A stretch of DNA of 64,000 nucleotides, from positions 124,001 to 188,000 of the forward strand of contig CAVULE010000010.1 of NCBI GenBank assembly GCA_963742315.1, written 5' to 3'. Below the pieces are notes generated by a model. It saw only the letters and a list, made by a program, of their open reading frames with translations. It had not been told where the DNA came from and searched no databases. Numbering within the stretch: position 1 is the first letter of the stretch; every line of letters begins with the position of its first letter. Below, piece by piece: positions 37,021 to 45,295 of this stretch. Position numbers and translations under genes: made by a program. Source of the DNA: AV69 sp963742315 (GTDB lineage Bacteria > Verrucomicrobiota > Verrucomicrobiia > Chthoniobacterales > UBA10450).

Positions 37021-39258
37021 TTATTGTCCCGCGCCGCCCGGATCGAAATTGAAGTCGAACCCGAGTTTCGGAAACGCTTTCAACGTAAAAGTTAAGAGAA
37101 CACCATACTCATTTTTCCCGTTATTGTCGCGCACGACCGCGCCGAAAGAAGCGACCCAACTGGAGAGGTCGCGATAGACGGCATAACGCTGTTGTTCAAG
37201 CAACCCGGTCTGCGCCTCGTATTGCTCCGACACTGCTACTCCCCAGTTGTCGTTAATCCGGTAATATCCGCCGACGGTAAACAGGCTGCTGTTAACGAAA
37301 AATGGATTGTTGTTTAGGTAGCGGTGGCCAAGGTTGAGCTGCAGCTTCGCCATCGGCTGGAACGATATGGTCGTATCGACTTCGGTAAATCCTTTATCAA
37401 ACGCGGGCACTTGGGAATCAATGGAGAGCGAGGCCCATGGTACCGGAGTAAAGCGAATGTTGTTGAAAAGATTCGAATAAGGAGTGCGATCATAAGGATT
37501 ATCGAAGTTGACGTCGAAATAGGTATCGAGTTCGAACCAGGTAACGTTGGCGTCGTCGCGTCGGGTCTCCAGACGGTTGCGGACGCCGAGCCGCCAGATC
37601 GTCCAGTTATCGATCGAATCGATGGAGGTGAACTCCGGAAAATCGATTGGGAGTAATTTCGTGGTTGGTTCGACACGATCGAATTGTAAAATGGCCTCGG
37701 GATTAACGCCGGAAGCGGAAACCCATGAGAAATTGGTGAACGGTTGGATGACGTGTCGCAAGCCGTCGAGCCCAAGCGCGCTGTCCTGCACTCCCTCCCA
37801 GGCACGGGAAATTTTGAACGATGCTTCCACTCCAGCGTTGAAAACAGTGCGTGTTGTGGCGCCATCGAGGTGAAGCGGTGTATTATCCGGCACAATAAAG
37901 TTTGGGATCAGCGGATCGGTACTCGGAGTGAAAAGCGTTTTCCCGACATCGCGCGTCTCACTGTAGTAGGTCGCGCGAAACCCGGCACGCGGGACGATGC
38001 TGAGCCAGCCAAAATAAGTGTTTGGGTAAAGTAATTGGTGAAAAGTATCGACCCGCCAGCTTTCGTAGTCGTCGAAGCCCGAACCGCTCGCGAAATTGCG
38101 ATGAAGGTCCGCAATCCCGCTTTCGCCCTGGTAAAAGATTGGACTTCCAAAAATGGGAGTACGGACGACGTCCAGCACTACCTCGGGGAGGCGCTCGGTT
38201 TGCTCGAAGAACTCGTTAGCTTGAAAGCGTGCGATCGTGGTCAGGGTATAGATGGGATCGGTTTTCGTTATGGCGACGACGTTGTCCGGCACGGGATTGA
38301 TGCGGAATTCGGACTGGTAGAAATCCTGCATGACGTAAGCATCGCTTAGCTTCGTGATGTCAACGATGCCATAGATGTCGCTCGTGAAATTCGTCCGGTC
38401 TTGCACACTTACGCGGTAACGGGCGCTTCCAGTGGGCGTGCGCGGCACCGAAGTTGGATTCAAGTTCGGGTCTTGATCGTTGATGAAATAGGTCTTGAGC
38501 CGAAGGTAACTACTGTTGTCCTTCCCGTAGTTTGTCTCGGAGTCGAAGCCGATGGCCTCTCCACGCCGCGCCCGATAATCCAGGTGGACTGTCCCGTGAG
38601 TTTTCTCGCCGATCGGAAATGTCACTGCACCCAACAATGACGGTCCCCAAGAGCTGAGATAAGCGGGCGAGATGCTAAAGCTAAAGGCGTCGTTCAATGA
38701 TTGATAAAGATATGGCCACCAAAAAATAGGAACTTTCCCAACATAAAAAGTCACATTCTGGAAAACGACGCGATCATTTTCGTAAATCCGAACTTTGTGA
38801 GCGTGAAAATGAAAATCTGGATTGATCGAATCATCAGTCGTGAAATCGCCGTTCTCGACGATGGAGCGTCCGTCGGAAAAATTCACAAGTTTTTGGGCGT
38901 TCACAAAATAGGGCTCCGAAGAACTGTGAAGGGTGTCAGCGTGAATCTCCTTGGTATCGAGATTGTAGGTTCCGTGCTCGGCGAGAAAGAGCTTGTCTTC
39001 GCGATAGATTCGCACATGACCGTCAGCTGTAACTACATGCCGCTGCGAGTCATAACGCGCTGAGTCAGCGTAAATGTCGGCATCGCCACAGTGAATCGCG
39101 ACGTTATCCTGGGCGATCGCGATACCATTCTCGTAGCGGGTTTCGCCGCTGGAAGTAATCTCGATCGGTTGGTTATTCGGCGTCTCGAAATTAGCGGCGG
39201 TGCTGTTATGAGCAGCCGCAAAAAGAAGAAAAAAAAAGACCGCTGCCCGCGTTCGCAT
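37021..39258 (-). CDS. lptD: LPS-assembly protein LptD-like
   Basis: An outer-membrane barrel that inserts lipopolysaccharide into the outer leaflet. I chose the internal start at 39258 (MRTRAAVFFFLLFAAAHNST), which gives a clean signal peptide and 745 residues. The N-terminal OstA-like jellyroll (about 25-130) shows the repeated pattern IEITSSGETRYENGIAIAQD, DADIYADSARYD and VTADGHVRIYREDKLF. A long beta-barrel follows. Only one cysteine (AIHCGDAD) is visible, so the disulfides of the E. coli protein cannot form. It sits between the ketosynthase pair and ugd on one strand. Confidence 0.85.
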   Translation of the reverse strand: MRTRAAVFFFLLFAAAHNSTAANFETPNNQPIEITSSGETRYENGIAIAQDNVAIHCGDADIYADSARYDSQRHVVTADGHVRIYREDKLFLAEHGTYNLDTKEIHADTLHSSSEPYFVNAQKLVNFSDGRSIVENGDFTTDDSINPDFHFHAHKVRIYENDRVVFQNVTFYVGKVPIFWWPYLYQSLNDAFSFSISPAYLSSWGPSLLGAVTFPIGEKTHGTVHLDYRARRGEAIGFDSETNYGKDNSSYLRLKTYFINDQDPNLNPTSVPRTPTGSARYRVSVQDRTNFTSDIYGIVDITKLSDAYVMQDFYQSEFRINPVPDNVVAITKTDPIYTLTTIARFQANEFFEQTERLPEVVLDVVRTPIFGSPIFYQGESGIADLHRNFASGSGFDDYESWRVDTFHQLLYPNTYFGWLSIVPRAGFRATYYSETRDVGKTLFTPSTDPLIPNFIVPDNTPLHLDGATTRTVFNAGVEASFKISRAWEGVQDSALGLDGLRHVIQPFTNFSWVSASGVNPEAILQFDRVEPTTKLLPIDFPEFTSIDSIDNWTIWRLGVRNRLETRRDDANVTWFELDTYFDVNFDNPYDRTPYSNLFNNIRFTPVPWASLSIDSQVPAFDKGFTEVDTTISFQPMAKLQLNLGHRYLNNNPFFVNSSLFTVGGYYRINDNWGVAVSEQYEAQTGLLEQQRYAVYRDLSSWVASFGAVVRDNNGKNEYGVLLTFTLKAFPKLGFDFNFDPGGAGQ

Positions 39259-39326
39259 GGCGCGCTCGAAAGGTATCGCAGGGCGAAAGTGTTGCAAAGG
39301 CGAAAAGGTCCGAGCCGGACTGGCGT

Positions 39327-40409
39327 TTACGATCTCCCCGGAAAAGCAGAGCGATCACGTCCGCGCAGAGTCAGCCCGCCAGTCTGTTGGTTGAGACCAC
39401 AAGCGAGCACCAATGCGTGCGAATTGACCGGTGGCTTCGACGACCCTGGCAGCGTTCCAGTTTCCAAGGCTTTCGCGGCCGTGATGAGTTGCCAAAAGAC
39501 GGAAGCACCCACGCTTTCACCGAGCGCGATTTTTGGTGAATAAAGTGGGATTTCGTCGCCCACGGCCGCGCGTTCCGCTCGATCGATAAATGTGCCGTTC
39601 GCACTGCCGATGCAGAATCCGATTTCGTTCTCGAGACGCGCGACCACGCTACCTAGTCGCGCCGAAGCTTCGGAACGCCGGAAGAAATTTGCGCCGGGAA
39701 CAATCTGGTCGATCTCACTTCCACCATTGGACCGCTTCAGCAAGACGGCTCCCGCGCCTTCGCTCATGATCATGCCGCGCCCGATATCCGGTTTCCTGGA
39801 GTCCCGCAGCAAACGCCATTGCCGATAAGCTTCGCAGACCAGCGGATCGATTTCCTCGGCGGCAACGACCAGGCAGGCATCCAGATCACTCGACGCGATC
39901 AGGTCTTCCGCCAGCTTGAGTGCAAGAATGCCGACGGCGCCATCCCCGACAACGGTATAAGAGGCACCGCTGATTCCAAGGATCGCGGCTAGATGACTGG
40001 CCGGCGCATTAAAGACTGTTTCGGGAAATAGCAGCGGACTGGCGGATTGCGCCCCGGATTTCACGATATCCGCATAAAACCGTCGCGTATAGATGACGCC
40101 GCCGTTGGAGATGGCGAAGACAAGTGCAATGCGATCGAGGGATGGCGACGTCTTCGCTTCAGCCAGCGCGGCCAGCCCGGCCGCGGCCGCGAATCGCGAG
40201 ATCGCGCTGGCCCGGCGCAATCGGGGATGCGCGGGAAGATGGGCCGTTAGGGTGGCTGGAACGCGCCGGACGAGATAGCGGGCACCGTTTTGCTCATTCT
40301 CCAAGGTTTCAACCGGCGCGGCTTCGCCCGCGACCAATCGTTTCCAAACATCAGCCACGCCACTTCCGAGCGGGGTGATCCAACTCCTGCCGGCGATGCT
40401 CAAACTCAT
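39327..40409 (-). CDS. Ketosynthase-like protein lacking catalytic residues (chain-length-factor-like)
   Basis: 360 residues from the start at 40409 (MSLSIAGRSWITPLG). The thiolase fold is recognisable (LALVFAISNGG-like front, MIMSEGAGAVLLKR, GANFFRR). All three catalytic positions are changed: the nucleophilic Cys region reads YTVVGDGAVG (Cys to Asp), the first His motif reads SANGTFID in place of NAHGTAT (His to Asn) and the second reads KIALGESVGASV in place of MGHSLGAAG (His to Glu). It overlaps the preceding active ketosynthase gene by four bases (ATGA), so the two are translationally coupled, like KS-alpha/KS-beta pairs in type II polyketide and aryl-polyene systems. A heterodimer is the natural inference. 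Confidence 0.75.
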   Translation of the reverse strand: MSLSIAGRSWITPLGSGVADVWKRLVAGEAAPVETLENEQNGARYLVRRVPATLTAHLPAHPRLRRASAISRFAAAAGLAALAEAKTSPSLDRIALVFAISNGGVIYTRRFYADIVKSGAQSASPLLFPETVFNAPASHLAAILGISGASYTVVGDGAVGILALKLAEDLIASSDLDACLVVAAEEIDPLVCEAYRQWRLLRDSRKPDIGRGMIMSEGAGAVLLKRSNGGSEIDQIVPGANFFRRSEASARLGSVVARLENEIGFCIGSANGTFIDRAERAAVGDEIPLYSPKIALGESVGASVFWQLITAAKALETGTLPGSSKPPVNSHALVLACGLNQQTGGLTLRGRDRSAFPGRS

Positions 40410-41605
40410 CGCGCGAGCTTGCGAAGAACAATCGTTGCGTTGGTGCCGCCGAAACCAAATGAATTGGAAACTGCGCAATCAAATTGCGCGTCGCGCGGTT
40501 GGTTCGCCACAATGTTCAGAGATAGCTCGGCTTGCCGGAAATTGATATTTGGCGGTAAAAATTGATGTTGCAGCGCCAGCAGACTGACAACGGCTTCGAT
40601 CGCTCCCGCCGCGCCGAGCGAATGGCCCATCATACTTTTCGTTGAGCTCACCGGTACCTCGCCGAACAATTCCATGATCGCTTTCCCTTCAGCGGTGTCG
40701 TTGAGAACGGTGGCCGTGCCGTGTGCATTAATGTAACCGACCTGTTTTGGCTTAAGCTCCGCCTGGGCCAGCGCTTGTTCCATGGCGCGACGCGGTCCGC
40801 TCCCGTCGGGATTCGGCTGCGTCAGATGATGGTTATCGGTAGAAATTCCGTAGCCAATTATCTCGCCAAGAATTTCCGCGCCACGCCTGCGCGCGGACTC
40901 GAATTCTTCAAGTGCGAACAAAGCCGCGCCTTCGCCTAATACCATGCCGGATCGATTCGAGTCGAAGGGTCGACATTTTTCCGGCGTCGCCGCCTGTAAG
41001 GAATCGAAGCCAACGAACACGAGCTCGGACAGTGCGTCATAACCGCCCGCCAGAATTCGTTGGTAGCGGCCGGTTCGAATCGCGTTAAAAGCATGGCCGA
41101 TTGCGTTTGTGCCAGAGGCGCAGGCGTTCGCGATCACTTGGGCGGGCGCGTTGATCCCAGATTTTTCCATGGCATCGACGATCTGTTTTTGCGGCGGATA
41201 ATTTGCGATCAAGGCCGCGGAACAAGCGCCACTATTTCCCAGCGTGCGATAAAAATTTTCCCCGAAGCTCATACCCCCGCTGGTGGTACCGACGATGGCG
41301 ATTTCAGGCTCGAAGTCCGGCGCGTGTTCGAGAAGTTCAGCCAATGCCGTCATGACCATGTAAGAAGCGCGATGTAAACGGCGCTCTCGCCGGCGCCGAT
41401 TTGCGTTGCTCAACAATCGTCCATCATCAATCTGGGCGGCAGTCTTGCACCGTGTTTTTTCCACCGAAAAAGTGGTGACCGGCGTGACACAGTCCCGTCC
41501 CTGCTGAAGGGACTGAAGCGTCTCTGTTAACCCGAATCCGAGGGGGCTGACGATGCCGCCAGCAACGATGGCGACGCGCCGGGTATTCTGCTCTTCGGGT
41601 TTCAT
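40406..41605 (-). CDS. Beta-ketoacyl-ACP synthase (FabF-like), active partner
   Basis: 399 residues. Condenses malonyl-ACP with an acyl-ACP. Catalytic Cys is in VIANACASGTNAIGHAF, the two His in INAHGTATVLNDTA and SMMGHSLGAAGAIE, and the C-terminal glycine motif is SNSFGFGGTNATIVL. It could be housekeeping FabF, but coupling to a dead partner and the absence of fabD, fabG or acpP nearby favour a dedicated two-subunit synthase. No acyl carrier gene is in the window. It probably heads a minus-strand run that continues through lptD and ugd. Confidence 0.88.
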   Translation of the reverse strand: MKPEEQNTRRVAIVAGGIVSPLGFGLTETLQSLQQGRDCVTPVTTFSVEKTRCKTAAQIDDGRLLSNANRRRRERRLHRASYMVMTALAELLEHAPDFEPEIAIVGTTSGGMSFGENFYRTLGNSGACSAALIANYPPQKQIVDAMEKSGINAPAQVIANACASGTNAIGHAFNAIRTGRYQRILAGGYDALSELVFVGFDSLQAATPEKCRPFDSNRSGMVLGEGAALFALEEFESARRRGAEILGEIIGYGISTDNHHLTQPNPDGSGPRRAMEQALAQAELKPKQVGYINAHGTATVLNDTAEGKAIMELFGEVPVSSTKSMMGHSLGAAGAIEAVVSLLALQHQFLPPNINFRQAELSLNIVANQPRDAQFDCAVSNSFGFGGTNATIVLRKLAR

Positions 41606-41714
41606 TATGGTATTTAGAACTGTAAACCTTTGTCTTTGTTGTTGCGTTTAAGCGGAAAAGCTCCTACTAAGGCGACAAAGAAAACAGCGCTCGGGCAGTT
41701 GGTGAATTGTCAGT

Positions 41715-41790
41715 TGAGTTTATTCAGTGGCAGTTTGAAATCCGATAACCGGGAACAGTGACCTGGCGGCGTTTTCCAGAATAAACTCAA
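41715..41790 (+). promoter_or_regulatory. Leader of the RRM gene with a perfect 11-bp inverted repeat
   Basis: TGAGTTTATTC (41715-41725) is the exact reverse complement of GAATAAACTCA (41779-41789), which ends one base before the ATG at 41791. No Shine-Dalgarno sequence is seen. In RNA this long-range stem would bury the start region and leave a 53-base loop; it could act as a cold- or protein-responsive switch. That function is inferred. Confidence 0.5.
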
Positions 41791-42165
41791 ATGGGTACCA
41801 AGTTATACGTTGGAAATCTTTCGTTCAATACGACGGAAACCGACCTTCAGGATCTCTTCGCACAGGCTGGTGCTGTGCAGGATGTCATGCTTATGCAGGA
41901 TAAATTCACAGGCAAGTCGCGTGGCTTCGCTTTTGTGACCATGGCGACGGAACAGGAAGCACAAAATGCCATTACCCAATTTAATGGCAAAACCGTGGAA
42001 GGTCGCGCTTTGACCGTGAACGAAGCGCGTCCGCGCGAAGCTCGCCCGCAAGGCGGCGGCGGTGGCGGCGGTTACGGTGGCCGCGGTGGTGGCGGTGGCT
42101 ACGGTCGTGGCGGCGGCGGCGGTGGTGGCGGCGGTTATGGCCGCGGCGATCGCGGATCCCGCTGA
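41791..42165 (+). CDS. RRM-type RNA-binding protein with Gly-rich tail
   Basis: 124 residues: one RNA recognition motif (1-80) with RNP2 KLYVGNLSF and RNP1 KSRGFAFVTM, followed by a tail of Gly, Arg and Tyr (GGGYGGRGGGGGYGRGGGGG). This is the layout of bacterial (cyanobacterial, verrucomicrobial) Rbp proteins, often cold-induced and binding single-stranded RNA. The Gly-rich tail can drive condensation. The leader carries a long inverted repeat up to the ATG and a strong terminator follows, so it is a single-gene unit. Confidence 0.93.
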   Translation: MGTKLYVGNLSFNTTETDLQDLFAQAGAVQDVMLMQDKFTGKSRGFAFVTMATEQEAQNAITQFNGKTVEGRALTVNEARPREARPQGGGGGGGYGGRGGGGGYGRGGGGGGGGGYGRGDRGSR

Positions 42166-42187
42166 CCCAAATTTGTATTCCATTGAG

Positions 42188-42222
42188 AAGCGCCCGCTTT
42201 CACAGGCCGGGCGCTTTTTGTT
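42188..42222 (+). terminator. Rho-independent terminator of the RRM gene
   Basis: Stem AAGCGCCCG (42188-42196) / CGGGCGCTT (42208-42216) followed by TTTTTG. Confidence 0.92.
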
Positions 42223-42295
42223 AATTCCTTTTCGTGAAGCGGCTGTAAGGTGTCGATAATGCGATCTTAGTTTAAACATCAACCCAGGAGAGCTT

Positions 42296-42808
42296 ATGGC
42301 GGAGGAGTCCACTGAGAATTCAACATCGAGCGAACAACAACAATCGGACAAGAACATTACCATCCCGCCGATTTCCAAACCCGCCGCTGGGGCGGCCGCG
42401 GGCGCGGTGCTTGGCAGCGTTGGCGGTCCTGTGGGTGCGCTCGTGGGCGGCATGATCGGCGCAATTGCCGGTAAAGCAGCGGCGACGGGTCAGCCTATTG
42501 GCGCTACCGCAAAAAAAGCGATCGGTTTGCGCAATGCGCGCCGTTCGCGTTCGAAACCGAAACGCCCCGCCAGTGGGCGCAAAAAAGCATCCACATCTCG
42601 CAAGAAGACCAAGACTTCGCGGAGTCCTTCAGTGAAGACCCGCGGTAAGAGCAAAAGCGGTAAATCGAGCAGTCCGCGCCGTGCACGATCGGCGAAATCG
42701 CGTCGCGGTGGCAAGGCCAAAGTCCGTCGCACATCGGCGCGAAAGGCAAGGGGAAGCGGTGCGAAATCGGCCGCACGTTCTCGACGTGCCACGAAAAAGC
42801 GGCGCTAG
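42296..42808 (+). CDS. Glycine-zipper protein with histone-H1-like basic tail
   Basis: 170 residues. The N-terminus is acidic and Gln/Ser-rich; a glycine-zipper segment (about 30-65: GAAAGAVLGSVGGPVGALVG then GMIGAIAGKA) is membrane-like; residues 75-170 are almost only Lys, Arg, Ser, Ala and Gly (SRKKTKTSRSPSVKTRGKSK), like eukaryotic H1 tails and bacterial AlgP/HctB-type proteins. DNA binding or compaction is likely for the tail; a membrane-tethered nucleoid protein is one reading of the whole. A clear ribosome binding site, AGGAGA, lies 6 bases before the ATG. The stop (TAG) is followed by a long in-frame open stretch, annotated separately. Confidence 0.7.
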   Translation: MAEESTENSTSSEQQQSDKNITIPPISKPAAGAAAGAVLGSVGGPVGALVGGMIGAIAGKAAATGQPIGATAKKAIGLRNARRSRSKPKRPASGRKKASTSRKKTKTSRSPSVKTRGKSKSGKSSSPRRARSAKSRRGGKAKVRRTSARKARGSGAKSAARSRRATKKRR

Positions 42809-43150
42809 AAAACTAAACGTCGCCCTCACCTCCGTCCTCTCCTCCGGGGAGACGAGGCCACAGATCGGGGGTATCTTGGGAAGGGACGCATCGCGGGCGC
42901 GGCCATCGGAAGCGCGGCGGGCGGGAGCATTGGCGGCACTAACGCAGGACCCGACATTGCAGCTGCAGGCATCGGAGCTGGACGCGGCTACGGCGCGCAC
43001 CGATTGATTCAGAGCAAGGGTGGGTATCGCGCCGTTGAGAAGCGGCGGCGAACAGTCAGGCGGTCAAAGATGCGGGCGGACGGATGCTCGCGGCATTGCG
43101 GCGGGCGCTCGCGAAAACTGCGGCAGGCGCGGTCTAACGCGGAAAGCTAA
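42809..43150 (+). pseudogene. In-frame open extension behind the H1-like gene: second glycine zipper, no start codon
   Basis: Directly after the TAG of the H1-like gene the same frame stays open for 113 codons to a TAA at 43148-43150. It encodes basic residues, then a good glycine zipper (GRIAGAAIGSAAGGSIGG then AAAGIGAGRGYGAH), then a basic, Cys-containing tail. There is no ATG and no ribosome binding site before the zipper. Either it is a decayed neighbour of the same family, an extended C-terminus cut by a recent stop, or a stop-readthrough product. Otherwise this gap holds nothing. Confidence 0.45.
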
Positions 43151-44136
43151 TTGTCGTCACGATGTAGACTGCGATACGCGGCGAGCCAATCGCGATCATT
43201 CGTTAGATCGTCTGCGGGAAGATCGGCCTCAGCTCCATTGAGCTCTACGTGCACAGATCCGTCAGCGTTTTTCCTTACTACGTTCAGCGTTGATTCGGCA
43301 GAAGCGATTACCGTTTGTTTGCCGAAAGCAAGCTTCACGGGTTTGAGATTATAAACGGTGCCTTCAGGCGCAAAACGGCGTTTGCGCTCGACTTCCGCTT
43401 GTTCCGCTTGTTTCGCCATTTCCTCATTGGACGTGCGGGTCCGCTCATCGTTCTCGCGCTTCCACTCAGCATCGGACTCCTCCTGAGCGCGTTTGCGGTC
43501 GGCCAATACTTTCTCGCGTGCCTTACTCTTTTTCTCCCATTGATTCTCAAATATCTTGTCTGCTTCAACAGCGTTCTTAAGTAGTTGTGCTCGGTCAGCC
43601 GCAGTCTTGGCGTTGACGTAGGACTCCGCGAGCTTCGTTAGATCATACGCCCGCACGATATATAGCGCCTCCATCGACTTGTAGTAGTCAGCGTCTTGGT
43701 TGTTTTGCGCGTAGAAGTTGGGGTGTTTGGTAGCCTTTTCCTCGAAATCAATTCTTAACTCCCAATTTTCGCGGACCTTGGCGTATGCAGCGACCGCGCG
43801 TGTCGCGATGTTGCGAAACTCCGCGTCTGAGACGTGCGTCATGCCTGAGTTGATGTTCACCTGCGCATTCCCAACGCGGCCTGAAAAATCCGCGGCGGTG
43901 GCGCGGGCTTGGTAAGCGGAACGCAACCGAATCAATTCATAGGTTGCGGATTGTTCCGCTTCCTGAAGAGCCTTCGATTCTTTCGCTTGTTCGCCTGCGG
44001 GCAGAGCGGTTCCCCAGCCACCGGATGCAGACGGGTGACGCGAACAGCTCACGGAGAATGCCGCACTGAAAAGCATCGCTGCAATTAGTCGGGAGGCACG
44101 CACCCATAACGCCCAAAACACGTTGGTATTCTGCAT
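43147..44136 (-). CDS. Putative lipoprotein with C-terminal coiled coil
   Basis: 329 residues from 44136 (MQNTNVFWALWVRASRLIAA); the open frame has 15 more codons upstream. Signal sequence with lipobox FSVSC, so probably lipid-anchored. The middle is helical (residues about 50-200, with no motif I recognise); about 205-260 is a charged coiled coil (KKSKAREKVLADRKRAQEES and onward); the C-terminal 60 residues look beta-rich (GTVYNLKPVKLAFGKQTVIA). No family assigned. It lies between the glycine-zipper remnant and a broken gene, in a stretch with several signs of decay next to a tRNA gene. Confidence 0.6.
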   Translation of the reverse strand: MQNTNVFWALWVRASRLIAAMLFSAAFSVSCSRHPSASGGWGTALPAGEQAKESKALQEAEQSATYELIRLRSAYQARATAADFSGRVGNAQVNINSGMTHVSDAEFRNIATRAVAAYAKVRENWELRIDFEEKATKHPNFYAQNNQDADYYKSMEALYIVRAYDLTKLAESYVNAKTAADRAQLLKNAVEADKIFENQWEKKSKAREKVLADRKRAQEESDAEWKRENDERTRTSNEEMAKQAEQAEVERKRRFAPEGTVYNLKPVKLAFGKQTVIASAESTLNVVRKNADGSVHVELNGAEADLPADDLTNDRDWLAAYRSLHRDDN

Positions 44137-44279
44137 CGGAATTATTCTCATGCAGAATGTCGCGGTATGCGGCGGTTGCAAGTGGACTCATATATGGCGC
44201 ACACCGCGCCATTCAGGCGGTTGCTGGTTATTCCAAAGTGGCGAGTATGGCAGGAAACGCTGGCGCGGTTCTCAAAGGC

Positions 44280-44475
44280 AGGAGGGAGATCATCGCGGAT
44301 CGGTTACACGCAGAGGGCTGGTCTTACGGTATCGCCGAGCATCTTACCACGGACGGGTTACTCTTTGCGTCGATGCACACCGCGATGGAAAACGATTCAT
44401 TGTTAAGGCGGATGATTTGTTGACCGCATTTCTTTCGCTGGAGAGAGAGGCGATCGCGCCAAAAGGCGCTAACGG
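44280..44475 (+). pseudogene. Frameshifted small gene
   Basis: One frame reads IIADRLHAEGWSYGIAEH, and about 20 bases later the next frame reads VDAHRDGKRFIVKADDLLTA then FLSLEREA. Together they give a short protein of a type I recall as frequent in Verrucomicrobia (ADRL..GWSWG...VDAHR.GKRFIV..DELL.AF.ELE), function unknown. The frames do not connect; the break is between about 44335 and 44362. It begins just after the divergent lipoprotein gene. Confidence 0.5.
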
Positions 44476-45063
44476 GAACGTGGCTGATCGCAGCGAACAA
44501 ACATCGCCAGGGTTATGGCACGTCTTAGGATTATTAAATTTGGCTTGACCCCGCCTTGTCTGTCGAATGCAATCGGCGCAACAATTCCACCACTATGATC
44601 GCTCTATTTTTCGCAAGGCGACGATCTGCCGTTCGGGCGGGTTGAAGTTAGCCGCTGCCCCGCCGACGTCCGGCCAAGCTGGGTAGACAAAGCTGACACA
44701 TCGCGCGTGAGCGCGCGTTGGTTTTACACGTTCCCGTTCGGGGGTTTTCTTTGGCTTCCCCGCTTCGGGCGAGCGCGCGCCGGAGGTCAAAACGGCAACT
44801 CGAAAGGCAATAAAGCTTCGCAACCTGGCAAAGCAGCGGATTTCTACTGCGAGGGCGCGCGTTCGAGTCATCCTGTGCGCGGAGCACCTTCTCGCGGGGG
44901 GTCCTGGTCCGCCTGCTTGGGGCCATAGCAGTTCTGGCTCTCATGGGTCTTTGGGAACAGTGCCAGTAAGTGCCAATAAAATGGGGATGATTGGCACTTT
45001 TTGAGTTCGAATGGGGAAGATTGGAACATGGTCCCGCAAGGAAATTCTCCTATGAAATTGAAA
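44476..45063. other. Gap without a convincing gene, apart from a terminator
   Basis: Several short open frames on both strands (for example about 44593-44871 minus and 44707-44928 plus) have no recognisable domain and no ribosome binding site. Composition is GC-rich in 44630-44900. A hairpin terminator lies at 44968-45003. It may be decayed coding sequence next to the tRNA gene. Confidence 0.4.
44968..45003 (+). terminator. Rho-independent-type hairpin
   Basis: Perfect stem AAGTGCCAAT (44968-44977) / ATTGGCACTT (44990-44999) followed by T residues on the plus strand. No intact plus-strand gene precedes it, which fits loss of one. Confidence 0.7.
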
Positions 45064-45147
45064 TGGGCAGGGCTGGATTCGAACCAGCGAAGGCGTAAAG
45101 CCAGCAGATTTACAGTCTGCCCCGTTTGGCCACTCCGGAACCTACCC
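45064..45147 (-). tRNA. tRNA-Tyr (anticodon GTA)
   Basis: On the minus strand GGGTAGG pairs with CCTGCCC to give a 7-bp acceptor stem (one G-U), the anticodon loop is CTGTAAATC with GTA, a long variable arm follows, and the T arm is CTGGTTCGAATCCAG. 84 bases to the discriminator A; CCA is not encoded. Confidence 0.93.
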
Positions 45148-45203
45148 TTTCGCGAGCGTTGATATAGGCTCGCGCCGAAACCACCGCAAGTGCGCAGCCA
45201 TTC

Positions 45204-45287
45204 GTCATCCCGAGCGGAAGTCGAGGGATCCTGTCGCGCGAGCTTTAAGATTTCATGGCGAGGTCCCTCGACTGCGCTCGGGATGAC
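45204..45287. repeat. Dispersed palindromic repeat, family A, copy 3
   Basis: Ends GTCATCCCGAGCGGAAGTCG and GACTGCGCTCGGGATGAC, with GAGGGATCC and GGTCCCTC inside. Between tRNA-Tyr and the aminotransferase gene. Confidence 0.85.
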
Positions 45288-45295
45288 CAGTTTGG

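Noticed and set aside
44850..44885. GCGTTCGAGTCATCC resembling a T-arm, a possible tRNA fragment
   Set aside because: No matching acceptor or anticodon stem around it and no match to the tRNA-Tyr 3' end.
44593..44928. Overlapping short open frames in a GC-rich stretch near tRNA-Tyr
   Set aside because: No recognisable protein on either strand; GC-rich sequence gives long chance frames.
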